64,000 nt of DNA from Bartonella sp. B1099 (lineage in GTDB: Bacteria > Pseudomonadota > Alphaproteobacteria > Rhizobiales > Rhizobiaceae). Below the pieces are notes generated by a model. It was not told the DNA's origin. It saw only the letters and a list, made by a program, of their open reading frames with translations, and made no database searches. Shown one piece after another: positions 12,672 to 23,369 of this stretch (within the stretch, counting starts at the first letter, position 1; every line of letters begins with the position of its first letter). The translations under genes were made by a program, and so were the position numbers. The stretch spans positions 714,001 through 778,000 of the forward strand of contig NZ_CALYLN010000001.1 of the NCBI RefSeq assembly GCF_944801835.1, read 5' to 3'.

Positions 12672-14636
12672 ATGGTATACCAAGCAAGAATTTTGTTAAA
12701 ATCAGGAACTGTACGCTGTGTATTTATAGGTTTGTGTTTCGCTTTTGCTTTTCCACAGCCACTTGCTGCATTTGATTTTTTCGGCATCCCTCTTTTTGGT
12801 CAAAAGAAAACAAATTCTTCTTCACATTCTGTTAAAAGTACAGAGAGATTTTACAAAGTTGATATTGTTACGCCACCAGGGGCGCCATCGGAAGGCATAA
12901 AAATAGTTAAATCTGTCTCTTCTCTTTTTGCAGATAAAGAGAAAGCATCTGCGAGTTCTTCTGGTTTGTTAGCCAAAGCGCGTTCAGATTATCGTGCTAT
13001 TCTTTCTGCTCTTTATGCTGATGGGCGCTATGGTGGTGTTATTAGTATTAAAATTAATGGCTTAGAAGCTGCTGATTTAAGTCCAGTAACGCAACTTCCA
13101 GCACAATCCAATATTGTTATTACGATTAATGCTGGTCCACAATATGTTTTTAGTATTGCAGATATTGATAAAGTAGCGCCTCCTGAAAAGCGTAAAGCGC
13201 ATAAAATGCTCACCATTGAAGAATTGGGCTATAAAGTTGGAGCTATTGCCAAATCTGAAACCATTTTGAAAGCAGAAAAATGGGCGGTAGAAGGATGGCG
13301 TCAACAAGGTTATGCAAAAGCTAAAATTATAAAAAGTGAGATTGTGGCTGATCATGCTGCGTTGCGTATTGAAGGAAGGATTGTTGTTGATTCTGGACAA
13401 AAGGCTCATTATGGTCCTTTAAGTGTCCGTAATATAAGTAAGGAACCACGTGTCGATTCAGCTTATATCGCATGGATGACCGGATTGAAACCCGGCCAGA
13501 AATACGATTCCGATGCGTTAGCTAAGGCAAATGAACGTCTTGCACGTCTTGGTGTTTTTCGTGCGATCAATATCCGTGAGGCTGATACCATTAACCCAGA
13601 TGGCAGTTTACCGCTTATGCTTATTGTACAAGAACGTAAGCCGCGTCGTTTTGGTGTAGGGGGTAGTTATTCAACATTAGATGGTGCTGGTTTTGAAGCT
13701 TATTGGATGCATAACAATCTTTTTGGTCATGCAGAAGTCCTTAAAATTGAAACAAAAATAAATGGTGTTGGCAGCAACAAAAAACAATCATATAATTTTA
13801 AAAATTTTGATTATCTTTTCGGTAGTACATTTATAAAACCTGGTGTACTCACACCTGATACAGATCTCAGGTCAGAATTAAAAATACAGCAAGATGTTCT
13901 GGAAAATTATACAACGAAAGCTATCAAAGGGAAATTAGGTATTACGCATATTTTCAATAGTAATCTATCGGGACAGGCTGCTATAGAAGTTTCAAATGGT
14001 TACTCACGTGATATCTATTTTGGAAGCCGTAATTTTACAACAATTGGTTTTCCTAGCGGTTTGATTTATGATAGTCGTAATAATAAGTTCAATGCAACAA
14101 AAGGTTTATATGGTGAAGTTTTCATTGAACCCTTTTATGAGATGCGTTTTAGCAATTTTGTTGCAAAAGTAACAGCAGAAGGTCGTTCTTATTGGGCGTT
14201 GGATGAAGGGGATCGTTTTGTTTTTGCTGCGCGGGCAAAGTTTGGTACAATTCTTGGAAATAATACAGCACAAGTCCCTGCGGATACGCTCTTTTTTTCT
14301 GGTGGTGGGGGCTCTGTTCGTGGTTATGCTTATCGTAATATTGGTATCAAAACAGAAAATGATGCGATTGTTGGCGGACGGGCGCTTATTGAGGGATCGG
14401 CAGAATTGCGTGTTTCTTTAAATGATAAAATAGGATTTGTCAGTTTTCTTGATGGAGGTCTCGTAGGGAAAAAGGCGAATTTTGATTTTTCTCAAAAAAT
14501 TAAATGGGGAGCCGGTATAGGAGGTCGTTATATGACAGGTCTTGGTCCTTTACGCGTTGATTTAGCCTTTCCTTTAAAAAGGGAGGAGGGTGATCCTCGC
14601 ATTGGTTTTTATGTGGGTATAGGACAAGCATTTTAA
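12672..14636 (+). CDS. tamA: TamA, outer-membrane component of the translocation and assembly module
   Basis: A 654-residue Omp85-family protein that works with TamB in outer-membrane protein assembly and in lipid transport between the membranes. A signal peptide is visible (residues about 14-32, VFIGLCFAFAFPQPLAAF). POTRA repeats occupy about 40-330. The C-terminal 16-stranded barrel domain (about 335-654) contains the conserved GGGGSVRGYAYRNIG, the RGY motif of loop 6, and ends in the phenylalanine expected of barrel proteins (GIGQAF). The stop codon overlaps the tamB start by one base (TAATG), so the two are translationally coupled. The role is known from the family; membrane location follows from the signal peptide and barrel. 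Confidence 0.95.
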   Translation: MVYQARILLKSGTVRCVFIGLCFAFAFPQPLAAFDFFGIPLFGQKKTNSSSHSVKSTERFYKVDIVTPPGAPSEGIKIVKSVSSLFADKEKASASSSGLLAKARSDYRAILSALYADGRYGGVISIKINGLEAADLSPVTQLPAQSNIVITINAGPQYVFSIADIDKVAPPEKRKAHKMLTIEELGYKVGAIAKSETILKAEKWAVEGWRQQGYAKAKIIKSEIVADHAALRIEGRIVVDSGQKAHYGPLSVRNISKEPRVDSAYIAWMTGLKPGQKYDSDALAKANERLARLGVFRAINIREADTINPDGSLPLMLIVQERKPRRFGVGGSYSTLDGAGFEAYWMHNNLFGHAEVLKIETKINGVGSNKKQSYNFKNFDYLFGSTFIKPGVLTPDTDLRSELKIQQDVLENYTTKAIKGKLGITHIFNSNLSGQAAIEVSNGYSRDIYFGSRNFTTIGFPSGLIYDSRNNKFNATKGLYGEVFIEPFYEMRFSNFVAKVTAEGRSYWALDEGDRFVFAARAKFGTILGNNTAQVPADTLFFSGGGGSVRGYAYRNIGIKTENDAIVGGRALIEGSAELRVSLNDKIGFVSFLDGGLVGKKANFDFSQKIKWGAGIGGRYMTGLGPLRVDLAFPLKREEGDPRIGFYVGIGQAF

Positions 14637-17600
14637 TGAAAAAAAGCGTACGTTTATCAGCTTTCTTTTTTGGATTTGTGTTTTTTTTGGTCGGAGGTTT
14701 TGTTCTTGCGCAAAAAGAAGGCCATCTTCCCTCTAGCGAAGAGACAGCAGATGATCGTTCATGGTTTGTTTCTTTAATTGAAAGCAAGCTTTCAGCACCT
14801 AATCGTCAAGTTCGCTTGCACAATATGCAAGGAGCGCTGTCTTCTCAAACAACAATTGATGCGATTACTGTCAGTGATAAAAAGGGGATTTGGCTTAAAA
14901 TTACTAATGCCAAAATGGATTGGAATCGTCTAGCATTGCTAAGAGGGCGGATGGATATTAATCAGCTTTCGGCAGAACAGATTACGCTTTTACGCAAACC
15001 ACAAGGCAATTCTTCTTTTATTTCTTCTCTTGAGACGGGTAGGTTTTCTTTACCAAAACTGCCGCTTGCTCTTTCGATCAATACACTTACAGCTCAACAT
15101 GTGACATTTGAGCAGAATCTTTTTGGTTTTTCTGCTGATATGTCCTTAGAAGGCAATTTCACTTTGGCAAGTGGTCATTTTGATGTTGATATGGTGGCGC
15201 ATCGTTTAGACGCACCGGGGTCTTTTTCTGTTCTTACCAAGATATCAGAGAACAATCGTACAGCTCACATTGATATCTCTGCTAATGAACCGCAAAATGG
15301 TATTTTGGCGAATGTTTTTAACATTGAAAAACGCCCAGCATTGAATCTCGCGATTAAAGGTGATGGTACTTTTGATGATTTGGTTATCAAGCTTTCTTTA
15401 GAATCCGATCATCATTCTATTTTAGATGGTCATGTTATTCTTGCAAGTGTTTCAGAAGGACACAGTTTTTCTACAAAACTAGAGGGTAGATTGGATCCTT
15501 TAATACCTTCTCAATATCGTCATCTCTTCGCATCTGATATAATATTAAAAGCAGAGGCAAGAAGGACAAGAGAGGGGGTGACTCACCTTGATCAGATGGT
15601 TCTTCAGGGCAAAGCAATGAATGTTATCGCCAATGCTAAAATAACCGCTGATGGATTTTTGCGTCAGCTTTTTATTGATGGCAAAATAGCTCTTGATAAC
15701 GAAAAGGAGTTTGTTCATTTGCCCATATCAGAGGCGTCAAAACCTGCGAATAATGTTGCTTTGAACATTGACTATGGTCGTGAAGGACAACAATCTTGGA
15801 ATGGGCGGCTGGTTGTCCATCATTTTAGCAATAAAAATATTTATATTCGCGATGCGGTTTTTGATATGGGGGGAGTAAGCGAAAATTTTGATAATGCGGC
15901 TTCTCGTCATGTTGGTGTTCAGGTTAATGGAACGCTTCAAGGGGTTAAAAAGATTAAAGGAGGGGTCGTAGAAGATTTAAGCCAAGCAGTTCATGTACAT
16001 TTAGATACGGATATTGTTTCGAATAAACCAATTTTTATTCATGATCTTAGTGTTACGTCTCAGGGTTTTTCTTCTTGGTTAAAAGGGACAATGGAGAATT
16101 TTATTTTTAAAGGTGATCTTGGGTTAAAAGCCCAAACACTAACTCCTTTAGAAGTATTCAGTAAACAACCCCTCTCTGGTAGTGCAGATATTAAAGCCAA
16201 AGGAACGATTGGTTTATTGAGTGGCATTTTTGATTTGAAATTATCAGGAATGGCTGACAATATGAAAATAGGTGTGCAGCCTTTAAATCGTTTATTCAAA
16301 GGAAATATCACTCTTTCAGGTGGTATTGCTCGAAATACGAAGGGCTTTATTTTACGTCATTTAAATTTGAAAAATCAATATACAAACATAAAAGCTAATG
16401 GTTATTTTTCGGATGAAAGCGCTAAAATGGACTTATCTGCTCAAATATCTGATCTCGCCAAATTAGATTCGAAGATAAGCGGTGCGCTTACAATTCAAGG
16501 GACAGCAAGAGGGCGCAATAGCCATATAAAGCTCAATACAAGTGCTCATATTGCTGAAGCCTTCGTTATGGGGAAGAAACTTCAAAACACAACACTTAAT
16601 ATAAAGGCACTTGTAGATAATACAGCACCCGTTACTTCTTTAACGGGGGATGTGAAAGTTGAAGGAACTTTTGCTTATAAACCTCTTCATTTATCTGCTT
16701 CTTTTAAGGATTCTCATAAGATTCGAAAACTTGAGAATATTGATATTAAAGGGGGAAGTGCAAAAATAACGGGTGATCTTTCTCAACGATTTGGAGGTTT
16801 TTTGAAAGGAGCGCTGCATATTGATGCCGATGATATTTCAGTGCTTTCAGCGTTATTTTTACAGGATGGTAGTGGAGAAGTAAAAGGAGATTTTATTTTT
16901 GATGAACAACATGGCAGACAAAAAGCCCATGTGAAGGCGCATGTTAACCATTTGAATTTTGCCAAGAATAAAATAAAAAAACTGGCAATCGATGCCGACA
17001 TATTTGATCCTTTTGGTGCGACACAGTTTGAAGGTGTTATCAATGCAGAGCATATCCAAACTCCTTTGATAATGGTCAACCGTTTAAAAGCTCACGCCAA
17101 TAGAAATAATGAACAAACGGTTTTTACTGTCCAAGCGATGTTGCATGATGCTCTTAATGCTCAGCTTTCTGGTCGAGTAATGGGTGTAGAACTTCCAAAA
17201 GGCATAAAACGAGAAGTGCAAATTGAAACCGTAGATTTAAAACAACACCATTTTCATGCAACATTGCCAAAACCATCGATAATTGTTTTTGATAAAGATG
17301 GGATAACAATCAATGAATTAGGAATTGTAATAAATGGCGGTAAAATTACCCTTGCAGGGAATATTCAAGATACCCTGAATTTGCAACTTACCGTGGATTC
17401 TCTTCCTGCTACTTTAGCCAATCTGTGGAAATCCGATCTTGGGGCAGCAGGGAGTGTAACAGGAAAGGTTATGATTCGTGGTCATTTAAAAAAACCTGAT
17501 ATAACCTACGATATAAAAGGTGAGGAACTGACAACCGTTGCTCTTCAAGATAAAAAAATTATGCCTTTTTCGCTTTCTGCTACGGGGAAAACCTTAGATC

Positions 17601-19288
17601 AAAACCTTACTTTGAATGCAAGTTTAACAGGAGAAGGAGTACAAGCACAAGCTCAAGGGCTGGTATCTTTAGAGAAAGACAAACTTGATCTCCATATTAA
17701 TTTGCAAAATTTATCTGCACGTTTGGCGAATAGCTTTATTGCAGGACAAGCGCTTGATGGGATGGTGATAGGCAAAATTGATATTGATGGGACAATGAAG
17801 GATCCATCGGCTCATTTTGAGCTTTCAAGTCAAAGTTTAACCACTATGACGCATAAAGGACCGATGTCAATCAATATAAATGCTCGTGGTTCTTATAAAA
17901 AAACGACATTGCATATTGAAAATATGATAGCAACTGGAGATAAAGGATTAGATCTTTCCATTCATGGGCCTGTTTCTCTTAATGGTTCAGAGGCAAAATT
18001 AAATGTTAAAGGGATAATGCCTCTTGATTTTGTTAATCTTTTATTAGCTAAGCGTGGTGCATATATAACGGGTACAGCAAGAGTTAATACAGTTCTTAAT
18101 GGTGCGTTATCAAAGCCACAATTTATTGGAAATATTTCTATAGCCGATGGTAGCTTTTTAGATTCAAAAACCCATGTAGGATTGAATAATATAACGCTTG
18201 AAGGCAAATTAAATGGCGATCATATTCTTATAGAAAAAGCTTCAGCTTCTTCATCTGAGGGAGGGGAAATTTCTGCTTCAGGTCGTATCTCTAATGATTT
18301 AGAGACAGATTTGATCTTTCATCTTGATAATGCCAATTATAATGATGGTTCTATGATTCTTGCAACATTGTCAGGTGAGATGACAATGACAGGTCATTTT
18401 CTCAGTGATCTTGTTATTGGTGGAGATATCATCGTTGAAAAGGCTGAAATTCTGGTTCCTGATCATTTTCAAAATGCTAAGTTTCTTGAAGTCAAAAATA
18501 AGAATTTAACAAAGCCAATTCAAACAACACTTGAACGTGCTGATGTTAAGAGCACGAATAAAAGTCCTAGTGTCACAGAAGAATCATCATCTGTTATGTT
18601 ATCAAATATGCGTATTACAGCACGCAATCAATTTTTTGTACGGGGAAAAGGGTTAGATGCCGAACTGGGAGGGCGCATTAATTTAGCAGGTCCATTAAAT
18701 GATGTGCATCCAGTGGGTGAATTTAGAATGATTCGTGGACGTTTTGATATTCTTTCACAACGCCTTAATTTTGATCAGGGACAAGCAAGTTTTAGCGGTA
18801 ATCTTAATCCTACGGTTTATTTTGTAACCAACAATAACAGTGGTGACATTCGCGTCACTGTAACCGTAAGTGGAACGATTGATAATCTTGATATTAATTT
18901 TTCTTCACAACCGAATTTGCCACAGGATGAAATTTTAGCGCGTTTGATTTTTAATCGCTCTCTGAGTGAACTATCACCATTTCAGATTGCGCAACTTGCG
19001 GCCGCCGCCGCTGATCTCGCAGGTGGTTCTAATACATCTTTGTTGAATACTTTACGAACTAAAATTGGACTTGATGATCTTGATGTTATCGTTAATGAAA
19101 AGGGTAATACAGGTTTACGCATTGGACGCTACATACACAATAACATTTATTTAGGCTTTGAAGCAGGATCTGATGGGACGACAAAAGGGACAATTAATTT
19201 GGATATTTCCCGTCACCTCAAAGCTAAAGGCGCTATAGGAAATGAAAAAAATTCGAGTATTGGTCTCTTTTATGAAAGAGACTACTAA
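14636..19288 (+). CDS. tamB: TamB, translocation and assembly module inner-membrane protein
   Basis: A 1550-residue AsmA/TamB-like protein that spans the periplasm from an N-terminal membrane anchor (residues about 8-25, SAFFFGFVFFLVGGFVLAQ) to TamA. Most of the length is repetitive beta-rich sequence, consistent with a long hydrophobic-groove beta structure. The C-terminal 400 residues carry the DUF490/TamB domain, with conserved stretches such as PVGEFRMIRGRFDIL and LPQDEILARLIFNRS. It starts within the tamA stop codon. No frameshift is seen across 4.65 kb. The longest gene of the window. Confidence 0.95.
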   Translation: MKKSVRLSAFFFGFVFFLVGGFVLAQKEGHLPSSEETADDRSWFVSLIESKLSAPNRQVRLHNMQGALSSQTTIDAITVSDKKGIWLKITNAKMDWNRLALLRGRMDINQLSAEQITLLRKPQGNSSFISSLETGRFSLPKLPLALSINTLTAQHVTFEQNLFGFSADMSLEGNFTLASGHFDVDMVAHRLDAPGSFSVLTKISENNRTAHIDISANEPQNGILANVFNIEKRPALNLAIKGDGTFDDLVIKLSLESDHHSILDGHVILASVSEGHSFSTKLEGRLDPLIPSQYRHLFASDIILKAEARRTREGVTHLDQMVLQGKAMNVIANAKITADGFLRQLFIDGKIALDNEKEFVHLPISEASKPANNVALNIDYGREGQQSWNGRLVVHHFSNKNIYIRDAVFDMGGVSENFDNAASRHVGVQVNGTLQGVKKIKGGVVEDLSQAVHVHLDTDIVSNKPIFIHDLSVTSQGFSSWLKGTMENFIFKGDLGLKAQTLTPLEVFSKQPLSGSADIKAKGTIGLLSGIFDLKLSGMADNMKIGVQPLNRLFKGNITLSGGIARNTKGFILRHLNLKNQYTNIKANGYFSDESAKMDLSAQISDLAKLDSKISGALTIQGTARGRNSHIKLNTSAHIAEAFVMGKKLQNTTLNIKALVDNTAPVTSLTGDVKVEGTFAYKPLHLSASFKDSHKIRKLENIDIKGGSAKITGDLSQRFGGFLKGALHIDADDISVLSALFLQDGSGEVKGDFIFDEQHGRQKAHVKAHVNHLNFAKNKIKKLAIDADIFDPFGATQFEGVINAEHIQTPLIMVNRLKAHANRNNEQTVFTVQAMLHDALNAQLSGRVMGVELPKGIKREVQIETVDLKQHHFHATLPKPSIIVFDKDGITINELGIVINGGKITLAGNIQDTLNLQLTVDSLPATLANLWKSDLGAAGSVTGKVMIRGHLKKPDITYDIKGEELTTVALQDKKIMPFSLSATGKTLDQNLTLNASLTGEGVQAQAQGLVSLEKDKLDLHINLQNLSARLANSFIAGQALDGMVIGKIDIDGTMKDPSAHFELSSQSLTTMTHKGPMSININARGSYKKTTLHIENMIATGDKGLDLSIHGPVSLNGSEAKLNVKGIMPLDFVNLLLAKRGAYITGTARVNTVLNGALSKPQFIGNISIADGSFLDSKTHVGLNNITLEGKLNGDHILIEKASASSSEGGEISASGRISNDLETDLIFHLDNANYNDGSMILATLSGEMTMTGHFLSDLVIGGDIIVEKAEILVPDHFQNAKFLEVKNKNLTKPIQTTLERADVKSTNKSPSVTEESSSVMLSNMRITARNQFFVRGKGLDAELGGRINLAGPLNDVHPVGEFRMIRGRFDILSQRLNFDQGQASFSGNLNPTVYFVTNNNSGDIRVTVTVSGTIDNLDINFSSQPNLPQDEILARLIFNRSLSELSPFQIAQLAAAAADLAGGSNTSLLNTLRTKIGLDDLDVIVNEKGNTGLRIGRYIHNNIYLGFEAGSDGTTKGTINLDISRHLKAKGAIGNEKNSSIGLFYERDY

Positions 19289-19568
19289 AGATTAAAGTTT
19301 AAAAAACAAGTTTTTTATTTTTTCTCTCTCATTTCTCGGGCAGGGAAGGAAGCTTAGACTAGAAATATACTCAAAGGAGAAGTGTTTTATTGCGGTGTTA
19401 AGAGAACGATCCAAAATAGTTGATTTTTTGTTTATGACAGTCTCTAAAGAAACAAAGTCTTCATGAAAGAGAGCATATTATTTTGCTGATTTATATTTAT
19501 TTTAGAAAAATACTTAAGCCTTATTCTCAAGCCCATTTCATGCTGTTGACTAAAGAGTGTATTATATA

Positions 19569-19727
19569 CAACATATTGATTTATAAAGTTAATTTATCTT
19601 TATTCACCTTGAATTAGAACTTTGAATGCCGTAAGCTACTCTCATTGCAAATCTCTCTCATATTAAATAAAAACCGTTTTCTTGTATATTAAAGTGGAGA
19701 AGTCTGCGTGGTAAAAACGATTCAGAA
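19569..19727 (+). repeat. Integrase-leader module, copy C (leader part)
   Basis: A plus-strand copy. The terminal motif lies at 19569-19596, reading ACATATTGATTTATAA. It is followed by the leader with a CTCTCAT arm and by the integrase pseudogene that begins at 19728. This is one of only two copies in this orientation; the other lies near 46.9 kb. Confidence 0.65.
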
Positions 19728-20063
19728 ATGCCTCTTATGAATCATCTCGAGAACTAAGGGCTGTCGCAATACCCACGAGCTGACAAAATAGTGTGAATGG
19801 TGCTGGCTTGTTACCCCATAAGCGTAAAGATGGAGGTGCTCAAATGGATTTATCGTTATACAATTTCACGGATGTTGTCGCAAAATGAGTTTGGGAGAAT
19901 ATTGAGAGACGTCTCTTTAAAACAAGCCGGTGAATTTGCAACAGAATGCCATTTTGTTTTACATGAAGGACGTGCGCTCATTAAAGAATGCGATAAACAA
20001 AAGCCTGAGGCAAGCATAGAATTTATAAAATATCGATTTTATTTTCAAACGCAGTTAAAGTAA
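19728..20063 (+). pseudogene. Tyrosine-recombinase (phage integrase) 5' remnant
   Basis: The reading starts MPLMNHLEN and stops, where the better copy near 43.5 kb reads MALMNRLNARSV. After frame changes it continues at 19797-20063 as an 88-codon open frame with LKWIYRYTI, LRDVSLKQAGEFATECHFVL and GRALIKECDKQKPEA. These match the arm-type DNA-binding domain (DUF4102-like) at the N-terminus of P4-type integrases. The catalytic domain with its R-H-R-Y residues is absent. This is a broken gene; the 88-codon frame should not be annotated as a functional protein. Confidence 0.75.
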
Positions 20064-20149
20064 TATTTTTCAATAATAAAAATGACCTATTATTTTTTAC
20101 ATTTTTGTTTATTGTGTTTTTGAATGAGATCACTTTTTTTGTAACGAAC

Positions 20150-20350
20150 GGTTCCCCAACGAAATACCTCAAAATATAACACATTTGTGTTGCAAATTTA
20201 TGGGCTTGTTTAAAAAAATATTTCTTAGTGTGCGCTTGAACCTATTTCACAAGATTGCTTGTGAAAAGGTATAATAGATCCCTTATAGAAGACAGTCATT
20301 TGAAGTGTGGTGATAGTAAGGCGTGTAGCCTCTTTGACCAAGTGTTTTGA
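20150..20350 (-). repeat. Integrase remnant, copy D (coding part only)
   Basis: On the minus strand, the phrase GGGCTTGTTTAAAAAAATAT and the following bases align by eye with the segment encoding LRDVSLKQAREL in the best copy. The next 100 nt are much degraded. No leader or terminal motif is seen. It faces copy C tail to tail. Confidence 0.4.
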
Positions 20351-20518
20351 AAGTATGTAAGGCTTTCATCTAAATCCAAGAAGTTTATTTTCAATAAACC
20401 ATAAATTTTTTGCTAATTCTTAATTGAAATAATACTTTCCCTTGGTAATTCTGTTTTTACAAGTGGGACGTTAGCTTCTATCTATTTTTTAATTTAATCT
20501 TCTTTAAACACCTAGAAA

Positions 20519-22285
20519 TTAAGACGTGTGTTTTTTGAACTGGATATTATGAAGTTTTTTATAAAACCCATGTTCTTTTGCGAGTAATTCTTTCTGAGTT
20601 CCTTGTTCAATTAGTTGCCCATTTTGTATGACCACAATTTTATGAGCACGAGCAATCGTTGAAAGGCGATGCGCAATAATGATCGTTGTACGCCCTTTGG
20701 TAAGATGATGAATGGCTTCATTAATTTGTGTTTCAGTGTGTGAATCAAGAGCGCTTGTTGCTTCATCAAGAATCAGAATCTCACTATCGTGAATCATTGC
20801 TCTAGCAATAGCAAGGCGTTGTTTTTGTCCCCCTGAAAGATTACAGCCATTATCGCCTATCTGTGTATCATAACCCTTTGGCAAATTCATAATAAAGTCA
20901 TGAGCATTTGCTGCTTTTGCTGCTGCGATAATTTCGTCATCACGAGCGCCTTCTTTTCCAAGCCCAATATTATATTTAACGGTTCCTTGAAAGAGAAAAG
21001 TATCTTGCCCTACATAGGCCATCAGGTTTCTCAGAGAACGAAATGTTGTGTAGCGGATGTCTTGATCATTAATCAATATGCGTCCTTTTGTGGGGTCATA
21101 AAGGCGCATAATAAGATTGATAAGGGTTGATTTTCCTGAACCAGATGGTCCTACCAATGCGGTCATTTTTCCGGCTTCTATTTCTAGATTGATGTCTTTC
21201 AATACCATTTTGTTATCAGTGTATGCAAAAGAAACATCCTCGAAATGAATAGTTCCTTGCGTTTTATTTAGATCTTTAGCTTCTTTATGCTCTGTAACAG
21301 TGAGGGGACGATCGAGTATTTCAAACATCGTACGGATATTGACCAAGCCAGATTCAATTTTGACACGGACATTTGCTAGTCTTTTTGCGGGTTCATAAGC
21401 TAAAAGTAAAGCAACAATAAAGGACATAAATTCACCTTGAACACCTGAGCGTTGGGTTGCAAGGTATCCGGAAAAACAGATAATACCGGCAATGGCGACC
21501 CCTGTGAGTGTTTCCATAATAGGATTGGTAATCGCTTCAAGTGTTGCAATATTGTTTGTTTGTTTTTCAACATCACAAATGGCTTTGTCCATCCTTTTTT
21601 TCATGACTTCTTCTAGTGAAAAAGCCTTGATGACTCGAATACCAACAGCCGTTTCCTGCACGATTTTGATAATTTCACCAAGTGAAAGAAGTTCTTTTTC
21701 CATAAGGCGGCGAACGCGTTTTAAAGCCATTCGAACACCTAAAAAAGCCAGTGGTCCTACGATTAAAGTAATGGAGATTAACACAAAGTTTTGAATGAAC
21801 ATGACAAGCAACAAACCGCTAACGGAGAGCAAATCACGCACAAAAGTTGTGATAATCGTATCAATGATATTACGCACAGCTGTTGCATTATGGGTCACAC
21901 GCACAAGCAGATCAGATGACGTGTTATTGTGATAAAAAGAGACACCTTGTTCCATAAGGCGTGCATAAATTTTGCGCTGTTGTTCAGCAATGATACTGTT
22001 GCCTGCTTTGCTTAAGAAGTAAGTTTGGGAAAAAGTTGCAATTCCTTTAAGAATAAAGATAAAAGCAATGAAGCTAGAAATCACAACGATCATAGCAAAA
22101 TTTTGCGCATCAACAATATAATTAACAACATCACGCATAATCCATGCACTGGTTGCCGTTGTGCAGGAAATGATGATCATTGAAATAATCGCTGCACTGT
22201 ACCAACGCGCATGTTTATGAAAATTTTCTCGCAAAAGGCGGATAATAAGATGTTTATCAAAAGAGGAAAGTTGTTTTTTGGCCAT
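20519..22285 (-). CDS. MsbA-type ABC exporter, fused permease and ATPase
   Basis: A 588-residue half-transporter: a six-helix transmembrane domain (about residues 20-310) followed by a nucleotide-binding domain (about 340-585). The ATPase has Walker A GPSGSGKST, the signature LSGGQKQRLAIARA, Walker B EILILDEATSALD, and the switch histidine in IIIAHRLSTI. The overall pattern resembles MsbA and related lipid or drug exporters. A flippase for the lipid A core is the likeliest job in an alphaproteobacterium, but such genomes carry several similar exporters and the substrate cannot be read from sequence. The gene stands alone between two decayed integrase regions. Confidence 0.85.
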   Translation of the reverse strand: MAKKQLSSFDKHLIIRLLRENFHKHARWYSAAIISMIIISCTTATSAWIMRDVVNYIVDAQNFAMIVVISSFIAFIFILKGIATFSQTYFLSKAGNSIIAEQQRKIYARLMEQGVSFYHNNTSSDLLVRVTHNATAVRNIIDTIITTFVRDLLSVSGLLLVMFIQNFVLISITLIVGPLAFLGVRMALKRVRRLMEKELLSLGEIIKIVQETAVGIRVIKAFSLEEVMKKRMDKAICDVEKQTNNIATLEAITNPIMETLTGVAIAGIICFSGYLATQRSGVQGEFMSFIVALLLAYEPAKRLANVRVKIESGLVNIRTMFEILDRPLTVTEHKEAKDLNKTQGTIHFEDVSFAYTDNKMVLKDINLEIEAGKMTALVGPSGSGKSTLINLIMRLYDPTKGRILINDQDIRYTTFRSLRNLMAYVGQDTFLFQGTVKYNIGLGKEGARDDEIIAAAKAANAHDFIMNLPKGYDTQIGDNGCNLSGGQKQRLAIARAMIHDSEILILDEATSALDSHTETQINEAIHHLTKGRTTIIIAHRLSTIARAHKIVVIQNGQLIEQGTQKELLAKEHGFYKKLHNIQFKKHTS

Positions 22286-22439
22286 GAAGTGCTTCTATAT
22301 TTTCTTGTTGTTTTATGCAAGATTGAAGCGCTCTTAATTAAAGCTCCTTAATCTTTTTTACAAAAAGAGCCTTCTTCTTTCAATGTGCGTCATGTTCTTT
22401 CATGCGATAACGTTTCGTATAACGTGAAATTCTTCAGAA

Positions 22440-22716
22440 ATGGTCTGTGCCCTATAGACACCATCTATAAGATATAAGCTGATACCATTACTCTATTGGC
22501 ATTCGCATATTGCAACAATCTCCCCTAGTCGCTTGAAAAGCTTCATAAGAGGATAATGATTTCTTTCTATGCACATCATATCCTCTATGATGCACAAGTG
22601 AGTATTTTTGTTTGATTTCATATTAAAAGATTTGAAAGGAGAAAATTCTACGATATTCACTTCTCTTATTCAAGGAGCAAAAATATAAATTATTATCATT
22701 AATTAATATGTTATTC
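22440..22716 (-). repeat. Integrase-leader module, copy E
   Basis: A degraded copy. An ATATTGCAACAATCTCCCCT stretch corresponds to the start of the integrase coding part, and a leader remnant follows (GATTTGAAAGGAGAAAATTC, about 22630-22650). The terminal motif lies at 22687-22714, ending TTAATTAATATGTTAT. Confidence 0.5.
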
Positions 22717-23049
22717 TATTCCGCTCCATGTAAAATATCGCGCAAGAAATTTTTTATGCTTTGAGCATTTATAAATATATCATTTTCATCCTATAACGTT
22801 GCGTATACGCTTTATCCTATTACATTCAGAAGGTTAAGTTAAAACCAAAGAAATAAAAAATTTTTAAAAGCTTTGGTGATGAATCAACAAAACAACCTCT
22901 CTTTAAAAGAGATAGTGGCTAAAGTTGCTGAGAATGCTGACAATAGAGTAGGATAATAAGGGGAAATTTTTAATGAGGAGATGATCGCTGATTTGAAAAA
23001 ATAAACACAGGTTGTCCACTGGCTTATTGAATACAGTTTGGTAAAGTGT

Positions 23050-23346
23050 TGTTATTAAGCACCTCCATCTTTACGCTTATGAAGAAACAAGCTGACACCA
23101 TCACACACTTTGACAACTCGTGCGCGTAGCGATAACCGCTGGCACTCGAGACGATTTGTGAGAGGCATTTTTACTCTTTTTTTGTATAGTTTTTCTTCAC
23201 ACAATTCTCTTCACTTGTAATGTGCAAGCAAGCGATTTTGATTGATTCAACATGAAACAGATTTGAAATGAAAGAATCCTACAATCTTCGGAACTCTTAT
23301 TCAACATGCAAAACAATGAATTGTTTTATAAACCAATACGTTGCCA
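23050..23346 (-). repeat. Integrase-leader module, copy F
   Basis: A better-kept copy. CCATCTTTACGCTTATGAAG (from about 23065) matches the coding part near 43.49 kb. GATTTTGATTGATTCAACAT in the leader is nearly identical to the best copy. The terminal motif at 23318-23344 has diverged (TTATAAACCAATACGTTG). Confidence 0.7.
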
Positions 23347-23369
23347 TTGCAAGTAACAGATGATGGTGG

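Larger units (their letters stand above)
19289..20518. other. Gene-poor region holding two convergent integrase remnants
   Basis: 1.2 kb between tamB and the convergent ABC exporter. After tamB comes a weak A/T hairpin (AAAAAAC...TTTTTT near 19301-19320) and unassigned sequence to about 19566. Then come a plus-strand integrase remnant (19567-20063) and a minus-strand one (about 20150-20350), each listed separately. Confidence 0.6.

Noticed and set aside
19797-20063. 88-codon open frame as an intact small gene
   Set aside because: It matches the arm-binding part of an integrase with earlier frame changes and no catalytic domain, so it is a remnant.
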